Assembly (NCBI GenBank): GCA_026874595.1 | Contig: CM049314.1 | Coordinates: 59,313,300 to 59,377,299 of the forward strand | DNA: 64,000 bases | Origin: Sipunculus nudus | Taxonomy: Eukaryota > Annelida > Sipuncula > Golfingiida > Sipunculidae | Direction of reading: 5' to 3' | Shown here: positions 13,231 through 24,600 of the stretch, in pieces | How positions within the stretch are numbered: position 1 is the stretch's first letter | Layout of the letters: every line of letters starts with the position of its first letter | Translations under genes and position numbers: made by a program | The notes under the pieces: model-generated | What the model was told of the DNA's origin: nothing | Database searches by the model: none | Seen by the model: the letters and a program-made list of their open reading frames with translations, nothing else

Positions 13231-14329
13231 TGTTTATATTATATTCATACTGAACAATCCATCTAATGAAAACAAGAAAATCATGTCAGAGTAATAAATC
13301 AGAAAAGTCAGGGACGAAAGTTAATTATGTGGATCTCGAATTTAATAAGAATTTTTTATCAGTAGAATTTATCAAACATTGAAATGTATGTGGTCAAAAT
13401 TCCTTTTCATGTTGCCCAGGATAATGATTCACTAAACAAAATGGTCTGTAACCGCTTCCAACAGATTAGTAAAGCCAATTTGGTAGATCATTAATTTGAA
13501 GGATATTTATTTATGATAAAATTCTTTTATTAGTTTTTTTATACCGCCCATACATTTACAAATCGGGTGTTTATATATTTAAACGATAATTGAACAAATA
13601 AATGATTATATTAATGCAAGATACCTAGCATTAATTACACTTAAATCAGGGTTTATAAACTGACTCCCAAAAATTATGTATTATATAACTAGTTAAACAA
13701 TGTCTAAATAATTGGTGTTGCTTTGCAGTTAACTTGAAAAGACTGAATTACTGTATTCGAAATAACAAATGTCAACCAGTGGGTAGATATAAGTTTATGT
13801 CAGTTCTTCAATAGATTTAGAAATTTATTGTGTTTCTTTCTCCCTATTAGTGCACTTCTTGTCTCATTACAGCTGCATTTTCGCACAATGTTGTAGCATC
13901 TGCTTCCTTGCGCATTAACAAGGAATTTTGTCCCCTAAAAAGATTTGATCCAATTATCGACTTAAGTACAAAATGATAAACATTTTCCTACCACGCAGCC
14001 GTCGAACTTCTTTAGTCACAGACTGAACATGGTAAATAGATAATAAATTCCCGATATTTTAATTGACAGATGTTGTATCATTATTCTAATGTTGACCTGT
14101 CGGATAAATAACAACATCAGTATAATTTTGATGATATTGGAACTATTAAGTTAATATATGCCCCATGCACATACATGTGTAACCTACCATATTGCGTAAT
14201 TAATAATAAATACATGTTTAGTACGCAAATTAGCCTTTCTTAAATACAAATATGATTTAGCATATGGAAGTCCGGTTGCGCGCAGAATGAGCCATGTTTA
14301 AGTTTTAGCCGAAGCAATCTATGGTGGCA

Positions 14330-14533
14330 AATGTTCACTGTCAAGGCCTCTTGGAAAAATTTCATTTAGCTCATGACGTTCATTACATATGTTCGTTAAG
14401 CTGGATAAACATTTTTCTGGCATGTCAACTAAATACATTTCTTGAGAAAGCGTTAGAATAAAGGCTTCCTGAGACGACGGATGCTTGAAGCCAGAATCAA
14501 CCGACAGGAAACTACTTAGGTCAGCCACATTTC
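14330..14533 (-). CDS. Unidentified coding-like exon
   Basis: Open for 69 codons on the minus strand with a protein-like composition (LSSFLSVDSGFKHPSS, then MYLVDMPEKCLSSLTN). No ATG starts it in frame, so it could only be an internal or terminal exon. A possible donor (GACA/GTGAAC near 14335) would join in phase to a short coding-like segment at 13129..13230. No family is recognised. Confidence 0.22.
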
Positions 14534-15923
14534 TTTTGAAATAATATGTAATTGAATAATTTATTTTCTATATATTTAATCTTTTTACTTAAACAGTAAA
14601 AGATATTGCTCAGAAATAACAATACTCTAAAGGTAGTAAATATATGTAGATCCATCGTCTTAAGAGCGCGTTTTTCAGCTGATTGGAAAAACCTGCTGCA
14701 AAAAGAATACTATTGATTTGTTCAAGCATTGGAATGTCGTAAACTATGGCTCATCGAATTTGCTCAGTAAAAAAAGAACATGGCTCTTTCAACTCCTTGA
14801 CAATTAAGATATGTGACAATCCCTTTGAAACACGGACTTCTTTTATTAGTCGAAGTCGTAAGTTAATTCAAGGCATTGCTGACAATTGACGTGAAGTCTT
14901 TGGATGAGAAATATTCAGATCGCTCGTGTCCACAACACCTTTGTTGTGGAATTTACTTTACGTGTCCATATCACTATTGTTACGGAATTTATCTAACGTG
15001 TATGTCAGTATTTGTTTACTTGCGTTCTTTTTCCCGGTCGGAGATTGTGTACATAGAATGTGCCTTCTTAGAATCACGCGCATTTCTTAAAAATTAATTA
15101 ACTTTAATCTTCGAACAATCTTCCGAGTGATCCACTTTTTCTCCCCCAGACGTTAATTTTTTTATAGCAATTACACCAAATCGAAGCTTTGTTTTCATCA
15201 CAGGCTTGGTCTATGAAACACTTGTCCATCAAAACACTATGACTTATTGACGGTATCAAAACCGTAAAACACATATTTCTTGTATTTAAATATGTACCCT
15301 CAACTTGCATCCAAAGATGCTTGATATGAGGTGGGTTTTTTTGGGGGGGTGGGGGGGGTGGACACCGATGCTTTACGTATTTCCTCGGATAATTTTCAAT
15401 TCTCTCATATATAATTTTGTCTTTGGTGAGGTTAACTGTGTTACTTTGTACGATAAATATGATATAGAGGTATATTCGGTAATTATGTAGAACAGCTTTG
15501 TGGCGGCACAACTGGAACATTTAAATACACTTTATACTACTCATGTATATCAGGGAATCATGCAGTGCATTTGTTAATTAATATATTGTGAAATCAATAT
15601 GTCTTTAACCTCAAGTTTAGAAATTTGACATATTATTTAAATTGTCAATTTATATAGTTAAATAATAAAAAAAAAGAATGTCCGTTGTCAATGTGAGATA
15701 TGAATAACCAATTCACTAAAAGCTCTTACATAAATGATTTTTCTCATTTACTTGTTACATAATTTCGCTGATTTCGGAATGCTGGTATTTGTTCAAAATT
15801 GATTATGTCCTTGTATCTTTGAGCAAGAGACTTAATTCAGGTAATTATCTAAATAGTAATCGGTGCTACAGATAAGATTCCAATTAAGTTTTAATTAATC
15901 AAAATTAAATATTGATTTCTACA

Positions 15924-16049
<126 letters not shown>

Positions 16050-16555
16050 TATTTGTGTACTGATAATGCATTTATCTTCATGCTATATGTTCAGCATTTT
16101 ACATTTTTATTCTAAATGTGTTCCATAGTCCTCCCTAACGAGGATCCGCTCGGAAGACTCACCTGTTCGGGTAGTTGCTCTCTCACTGTTATGCAGTGCT
16201 GAGGAACATGGCATTACTACCACCTCTTGGCGAGTTTTTGAGTCAGGTCTATATAGGATGAGTATACAATAGAAATGTTCACTGGACCCAGGACTCTATT
16301 GAAAATCAGCATGTTGTGCTGAATAGACCATCCTGGTAAAATATCTTTTGAATAAATATATAAAATAAATCAGTGGTATACATATAACAGCGTTAAATCG
16401 GTATGCTGGTATTTGTTCAGAATTGATTATACGGTTTTACTGTAGAGCATTTGATTAAGGTAATTTTCTTAATAATATTTGGCCGACGGACTATATTTCA
16501 AGAAGGTAATCAAGAATATTGACTTCTGCAGCACTGAATAAATGAAGTTGTATCA

Positions 16556-16557
<2 letters not shown>

Positions 16558-16615
<58 letters not shown>
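16558..16615. repeat. (AT)n microsatellite
   Basis: Uninterrupted dinucleotide tract of about 58 bp, second copy of the local duplication. Confidence 0.9.
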
Positions 16616-16621
<6 letters not shown>

Positions 16622-17875
16622 TTATACCAGGAATTGGGTAAAAAGAAAATGTAAATGTAATAGTAATAGTTTTAATACTAGAAATCCAAGATGGTGAGAG
16701 ATGGTGTATTTCTTTGGTTACACTAGTACTGAAGTAAAGGGCCCGATGTATGTTGTGATAAGTTCATGCTTGATATTGTCATGGTCAAACGGGCATGAAG
16801 CACCGAGCTCTAGCCGATAGCAAAACGCAGGCCTGTTTGGAAATTCATTAACTAGGTTTGACTAGTAAACTCTATACCAGTGCTTGGTCAGTGTTTCATA
16901 CTGTGGTTTGAAAATTGTTCCCAGGGGTTTCAAATTCGCTGCACTTGACTATAAATACAACAAACAACAAACATGGCCCCCGTGCTGTACGTTGACTTTC
17001 TGACACCTTTCAAGGAAAAAGCTCGTAACCGTGAATGACGACATTGCCTTCTGTGACGTCATGTCTCTTTCGTTACGGATCGCACTCCAAAGATGGCCGT
17101 GTGTAAACAAATGTGCTATAAACCGCATAAAACACTCATTTGGGGCTATTCACGCACAGATCACCCTCTAAATTAAATTAATTAATCCTTTTTTCATTGC
17201 CTAGCTGTCAAAATCCGTTAATAACTTTTTGAGTAATGTTACTAACAGACAAACCAACACAACCAAAAACATAACAGCGCGAATATAAAGCCAACCACAA
17301 TATTATGTTAGGCAAGTTACACAGTAGTGTCAGCCATGACTAGATACTGCTGCTGTTTGAGTAGTTCAGGAGTTAATGGCTTGACAGCCATAACCTCAGA
17401 TGAGGTAAACTGCTATAATAGACATACATCAGACAGTAATGGGGCACTGTTTTACCACAAGTGTTGCTACGTGCTGTTACATTGAACATATAGTTTGCTG
17501 TGTTTGAAAATCTACAGTTTATCAGGTAAAATAAACACATGCAGAAGATGAATGAGATGTAATAAATTGGCGTCAGATTCGAAATTACCAACTAATGTAT
17601 TTTGCTGTTGAGTTGCTGTAAGCTGAATTTGTATGATACCAGCTTGTGGGACTCCAGGCGCATTGTATGTGTAATGAATATGCATTTGATGATTTGATCG
17701 CATTTGTTTTTGTCTTTGATAAACCCCATAAGCTTTTGCATTTGAAAGCATACAAAGCCTATATACAACATACACATGTTTATATATATTAATTATATAA
17801 TCGCACAAAGCATAATCTCGTAATCTCGTAAAGTCTTGGCTTTTCAAACCACGCCGCCAGCTTCATTCTAACCAC

Positions 17876-17923
17876 ATTCACCTGATGATCGGGTCGCATC
17901 CCGTGAAACAGACTGTTGTGAAT
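17876..17923 (+). ncRNA. Hammerhead-type self-cleaving ribozyme motif
   Basis: Core CTGATGA (17882..17888) and GAAAC (17905..17909) flank stem II CGGG/CCCG (17890..17893 with 17900..17903) and a TCGCAT loop. Stem III is ACA/TGT (17908..17910 with 17914..17916) with a GAC loop. Position 17 is T917, giving a GUU cleavage triplet. Stem I is ATTCAC (17876..17881) paired with GTGAAT (17918..17923). This is the minimal type I layout with very short stem III known from Penelope-like retroelements. One oddity is a T-T mismatch (17889 with 17904) at the base of stem II, which may weaken activity. Confidence 0.7.
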
Positions 17924-18000
17924 AAACAGTGTTGTTTTTCTTCAGAGTTATATATATATATATGAAACAGCCATCTATATAAAATTGTCTGTATCACAAT

Positions 18001-18540
18001 ATACAACAAAAAGAGTATAAAATATAATGATTTATTTTATTACATAAATCTTTATTCTGTACAAAGGAAAAATAATTAAATTAAAATAACTAACAATATT
18101 TCATAAAACTGTGGCTCTACATATAATAAAATCATAAATGCATTATACTCGACGGGATTATTTTTATAATACAGTGAGGTAACAATGTTATCATTTATAA
18201 AATATAATACGATTTAATATGAATATATTTTATTATTTAGTGATAAATATTATATGTGTATTGAAAATATATATACATCGTGAAGGCATTTGATATCTGC
18301 TCAAAGTGCTTCAATAACAATCTCCATAGCTCATCAGTATTCAATTATATAAAATAGCCTTCCTGTGAACACATTATGTGGGAAAAAATATCAGTAAATA
18401 TGGAATTTCACGACCATTAATAAATACCAGATACACAGAGAGTTAAACATCCTTTGTTTGAGTCACAATTTTCTATCACTGGCCCAGGAACAAGGATAAC
18501 AACCTTTTGTTCAGATGAGACCATATTTTGCTGACATCAG
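18001..18540 (-). other. Likely 3' untranslated region of the MICAL-like gene
   Basis: AT-rich sequence downstream of the stop with several minus-strand AATAAA motifs, for example near 18050 and 18032. It has no further credible exon, and in particular no CH or LIM coding sequence. The exact cleavage site cannot be placed. Confidence 0.4.
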
Positions 18541-18625
18541 TTACTCTGCCTCTTCTCCATGACGGACGAACAAACGTGTGACGTCATCAGGTTTGACCGA
18601 TGTTCTGCTCACAGCGTTAGTGTAT
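18541..18625 (-). CDS. MICAL-like exon 8: C-terminal tail and stop
   Basis: Acceptor TTTTATTCCAG/ATACAC supplies the third base of an arginine codon split with exon 7, and the frame ends at TAA 18543..18541. The joined region (ATRYTNAV, then SVKPDD, then RLF) aligns with the end of MICAL catalytic domains (TRYPN, VRP, HLY). AATAAA-like signals follow on the minus strand near 18050. Confidence 0.8.
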
Positions 18626-21600
18626 CTGGAATAAAATAAAATATCCCTGTTCTTAAGTTTGCTAACGTTATGCTTTTCAGCTAATGTATGCATATCCGAA
18701 GGAGTCATATTATAAAATATTCTTATTCTACCGGAGATATAAGAAAGAAAGCGAGTATAGCATCAAAAAGTAATAAAAAAATTACTTAGCCTGGAACAAC
18801 TAATAAGTGTTATCAACCCGCCCATTACCTTTACTTTTCAGCATGGTGAATGGATACAATGTTTTAGATATAATTTGATACTGCATATTTCATGGTAATA
18901 TACATAGTACATAAAAAACAGATTAATAATCGATCATCGATCGTTTTCTACTTTCCACTCATCGAATATGAATTTACAAACGATTCTTGCAACTATATAT
19001 ATATATATATATATATTGTAAATATCGTGTCGCAGTATCCGTTTTCTGTTACACTGGTAATTCATATTAACCACTTTATCGTTACACGATTCACGATTTT
19101 AAATTTATAAAATATTTTTATATAAAAACATATTATGATATATTATTATAATAAATTTATTTTATTTTTTATTTTGATAAAAGTTATTAAAATTTCCTTA
19201 CAATGCCCATTTACTAAATTAGAAAGTGATTAGAAACTGCTTATGTATCCTCCGCCAACGATAATATACGAAATATTCCTAAGATCCTGAATCACCAGTA
19301 ACTTTTTATAGGTTTCTTTACCATCGCGAGAACGGACAATTTTATCTTCCATTTTGAGAGGATTCACTGGTATTAATGATCGTCTTACTGTTTGCGACTT
19401 TAACTGACCTATCATACAATCATCGAATTATCAAGCCTTGACCCGAATGTTCTCTACTTGGATTCATGAACGTCCTATGTTTAGTAGGACACACTTAAGA
19501 AAGCGTGATAATGATAATGTTAATATTCCGGATCAAGTGATCCATAAATTTCAGCGGAGGTATGCGGTCTGTAAACGCTTTCTAGATTAAATATCAAATC
19601 GTACCTGGTTGCAGGGTGTATGGTGAACATGTCGAATTTCTGGATAAGAGACATGGACGTGGTATTTGGTAGCGCTTTCAATATACTCTCCCTTTCCGCT
19701 ATTATGGACGCCAGAGGGCGCTCGCCGACACTCCATTCCTTCAACACCCACGCTGTGTCCAGGACGCCAGTAAAGCCACGACCACAGCCAGTGCCAGACG
19801 GCCAGAACGGCTGTAAATGCAACGTATTTTATTCTGATACGGAACAATTCAAAAGGTCTTTGAAGCAATGAGGTAACACACCGTATTTTTATTTATTTAA
19901 ATCTAGGTTTTTTTTAACAAAATGTGTGAGGCTTTTTATAAATTTAAAGAATATTCCTGTATCTCTTGTATCTGTAATCAACTTTACAATAAAAAATGTA
20001 TTTCCTTTTTTTTCATATTATAATGGAATCAGATGGCACTTGGCGTACGTCTGCACGAACGCTGTTCTGACGTACCTGTGTTACTGATATGACATACTTA
20101 TTTTTGGCTAATCCGGGGTACTTCTTTACATTGTGTAGTACGCCAGCACTGGAATCAATGTTTTTTTTTAAATAAATACGTCAAAATAAACAAAAAGTCC
20201 TTTAACAATAGGTAATTTGCGCAAATTCCTTATAACTCAAACCCACCTCAACAAGTGAATCGCCCACTATAGCTAGGACTAATATTTTCCCGTTTTTCTC
20301 TCGAACCAAAGTGGCATGTTCTGCCTGCATCATTGCTGAAAAATCAAAGATGGCAACATCCTTCTCCCCTCTGTGATTTACCACGGGATCCAGAGACGCC
20401 AGCTCCTTGTTAGTGTAGGCTTCTGCTGCTTGCTGGGCGTACTTCTCCAGGGCTACACGGTCGATATTTGTCGGCTGTAACAGTTCTGTAGTGTCTGCGA
20501 AGTCCTGAAGTAAAATGTAATTGTTTTGCATAACTGGAAATTTTCTTGGACAGAAGGCGGCTGATGATTTTTCTGGATGAATTAGTTTTATATGATATAT
20601 ATATCCTGGCTTCAATTATAGTAATATATAACTTTGTAATTCATCCGTGAAAAATGTATACCGACAGAATGTATATGCGCAGAATAAACAAAAACATATT
20701 CAAAAAGGATATCTGGTTTTACGAATGGCATTTTGCAATCAGTGACATTTTATCGCTGAATATATGCAACCACCACCTTTCCGACATGTTATTTTGTTTT
20801 GTTAACATGGGAGCATGTCACGTGTTTATGGATATAAAACAGCATATTTTCGTCACAGACGCATCATAGGAACCTTTCTAAGCTGTGGGAAATTTAACCG
20901 TAAGGTAATTAATATGTATGCAGAGTTAGTAAGGAATCGCAGGAATTCTGCAGATAAGGCAGGCGAATATACAACTGAAAACATAATAGTGGTATGCTAA
21001 TTAATTGTTTAAAATTGATGATTGTTCGTTTTCTTTCAAAATCAGTTAAATCGATTGCATTTTTTCGATTAAAACGATCATGTTTACATACGCAAGGAAC
21101 CTTATCCTGTCAGAGATATACGAACACAAAGCAACAAACGGCATCAAAACAGATCCTTGCACAGCCAACAATCGTCCGACGGCAAGTTGACCTTGGAAGC
21201 GGGTGTATTGATAGCTTCATTATGAATACCGAATGTACATGTCAGACTCTTTACTGGGCTCAATATTTAGGTACTAGTATACAGCAGAGTTCAAGGAAAT
21301 ATAGAAAGTACATAAAATAATCGAATTATAATAGAACATAGGTCGTTTTTATGTGTCAATCATCAGTTATGATTTTAAAACCAATTTCTACCAATAAAAA
21401 ACATACTAGTGACTCAATCAGGAACCCCTCCTTTATAATTCAGATAAGTTGTTTATCATTTGAAATATAGGAAATACGATCTTTATTATTACGATAACGG
21501 ACCCAAACACATAGTGTCCGTTGTTGCCGAAAGATGTCGCTATTTCGGTTATAAATTTACCTGCTTCAAGACTCCAGTGGCCAGCAGACCTCTTTTCTTT

Positions 21601-24600
21601 GCTGTCATGACGAAGTAATGCGTCTCATCTCTGAAGTAGGTCAGGTTTTCCAGATCGACGCCTGTGTTTTCCTTAAGATCTCTGAACCAATTAAGATTAT
21701 GCATCATGGAGGAGGCGCCCGTTTCTCTAATCGTCGCTTCCCTGGTTGTACGCCTATTTACAAAGTTGGCCGTTATGGCGATGGCCTGTTTTGGTCTATA
21801 GTATTTTCTTGTGAACCCTGTCAAACAAAAATGAAATAAAAACTTAATTTTTAATGCCTGGATATAATTCTTGCTAAGCTGTTAAAGGTAAACCATTCAT
21901 TTGAAGCTAAAAATTCAAATACAGTAAATACCCGCTAAAGTACCTCCGCGTAAACATGAGCGCACTGTTTTGGTCTCGGAAAGCCGATAAATATCTGTAA
22001 CACGACCAGTAATTGCTGTAGTACAGTAATTGTTTACGGCGAGAGCCATGATCTTTCATAACTTTTTTTTTCATAGCGAATGCGGAATTGAGGTCAAAGT
22101 GACCTTATTTTCAGTTTTCAAAGAAAAAGGAAGGACGACAGACAAAGACCAATAGCTTCAGCTTCAGGATTACTGAAAGTCGGATGAGCTTAAAATACAG
22201 CGATCTAACACAGAGTTGTAATTTTATGGAATGAAGATACCAGGGCAGAAGGGATTTTTATTCTTGTCTTTGTTTGCCTGCACATAAAACGTTTTTGGTA
22301 TCACGGAAATTCCCCTAAATGTATCAAAACGTTGACACGACATGACCTCAGTGCGATATATATGGTTTGACAAATAACACGTAAATTGTCAGGCAAATTT
22401 ATGACGCGATACGTATCGTATCAAGCCTTCCAGGGTAAGTGCCCGAGGCAGCGGAAATCTCACGGTTATAAGAAGCTATTGATTTTATCGCTGCCTTGCA
22501 TGCTGGTTATGATCGACTTAGACACCATGTGGGGGGTCAGTGTCTGCTGAAAACATCGTGCGTTTGATGTGACAAGCAGCCAAATAAATGCAAGTTATCA
22601 AACACTCGACAAACACAAGGCTTCGCCCATAACTGCGCAACAAGCGCCGCTCGATGACAGTTTTATGATTATTCTTAGTAAATGATATGTCAAATTTAGC
22701 TCCCCCTGCATTCCGCATCATCGACCGATTAACACATTGAGACTATGTTAGCTTAGCCATGTATCCGTTGCCAGCATAACGTATACCCGTCCAGCGAGGA
22801 GTGCACGGAGCCAAAGTTGTTACATTTCGTTTAAGTGACAACTCACAAGCTGGACATCCTGTGTGCACAAGGACCTGTGCCAACCACGGGTCGGGCAATT
22901 CTCTCTGAGCCTGTGGCATATTGAAACAGTTGCCAGGGCGATGTGCTGTGACTCAAAATGAAAAGTAACAACATTGGCTCCGTGCATTCTTCGCTTGGCT
23001 GGTATCCTTTTTTCCTGGTAATTCTTCCCGATAATAATGCAGATTCTTTGTCGCATCAGTTGTGTGTCGGGTTCCGGGCATTGTTCACACCCAGTCAAGA
23101 GGACCACAAATATTTTTAATCAGTTTCTGGTCTAGCTCATACACAATAGCCTTTTCCATCCCTAAAAAGATTTTGCAAACAGCATTTATATTTGCTATAA
23201 ATCTGACCACCGTTCCAGCCAATCATAGAGGATGTTACTTCCAGCACCGGGTCTAACCTGATTGGCCCAACATACAATGCTCCCCTCTCGTTTAGGGACC
23301 CAGAAAACCAGGCCAAAACAAACAGCGCTGATGATATAGGTATTAGGCTTATAGGTATTAAACGCGCTGTTTAAAGAGCGTACTTCCAGGCCGGCTGTTA
23401 TGATGTCTGAAGCTAAAAAATGTGAAATAGAAAAATGCTTTGATAGACAAAGACAGTTTTGGGAACCTGTGCTCTCTCATACACTGGGAAGCTTAACGGC
23501 CAAAGAACTGACAGTTAGTTATATAATTTGCCACAAGGTGACAGTACCTGCCCTAGGCGTTGTTTATAAAGCCGTAAGGCCAGAATATTATCGGGAAGTC
23601 TTATTAGTAATTTACATTATTATGAGATCAGTAAAATCTCATCATCAGGTAAGGTATCGCTACACTCATATTACAGTCTTCTTCAAAGTATTTATAATTG
23701 GAACTATCTCCCATAATCAAAAAGGTCCAATATTTTTGGAGGAAAAAAATTCTATGTAATCCCGGAGCCGCTCCCTACAGATAGAAATGTATACGATTAT
23801 ATAGTAAAGGAACGAGGACCTTATAAAAGTTAATAAGAATGAAAAGGAGTTTGACATACCAGGTAGTGTGTGCCTCTTCCCATCGGCTCCTACAACCATG
23901 TCAAAGTCTATATCTCCGATAGGATCGTCAGGTGGCGACACCTGAACACGCCAACCGCAGCCTGGAAAAAATAATATAATGAAAAGAATATATAGAAAAT
24001 GTAATATTGGTATCTTTTTACCTATATGCTATATACAACCGGTTTTTTTTTTTCATATTAATTTATATTTTGTCATGTTTAGTTAGAAAAGACTTTAGGG
24101 GGGAAAAATTGGTTTCCATAGCAGCTAACTACTAGTGGTGAGTGAGTAGGCAAACAGATCATCCTTCATTTTATAGGCTCAATTAAATTATGAGTAATAT
24201 GATAATAATGCTATTTTGTAAACTTTCACTTTCATCCACCAGTTAAATGTTGTCCTTTTTCGAATCGGCCAAAATCCGCGTACCGTCAAACCTCACGCTA
24301 TTACTGATTTGAATGTCAGGCGCCGGGTTAATATGCGATACATTTTAGATGCAGTAAAAAAACATAAACGCAAATGAATGTTAAAACAAATAGAAATGAG
24401 ATAAAATGTGCTTACTGTCTGTTGGCTCTACCACTTTTTCGAACGTGACTGGTACGTGGATTTGAACACCAAGCACAAGCGCCATCTTTGTCATCGCTAA
24501 CTGGAGCTGCCGTATACCTGCAAAACCAACGGATATTTAAATGAATTATAATTATATAATAATAATTTATTATTTATATTGCGGTCATATCAGGGCCACC

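Noticed and set aside
12895-13266. 123-codon plus-strand frame
   Set aside because: Low-complexity composition and no family match; the opposite strand looks slightly more coding-like at 13129..13230.
17512-17847. 111-codon minus-strand frame with glutamine-rich part
   Set aside because: Somewhat protein-like but no recognised domain and no supported splice partner.
19230-19415. Protein-like frame inside MICAL-like intron 7
   Set aside because: No in-phase splice pair with the gene and no family similarity; treated as intronic.
22820-23107. 95-codon minus-strand frame with several cysteines
   Set aside because: No family pattern, no upstream start or splice evidence, and it lies within a MICAL-like intron.
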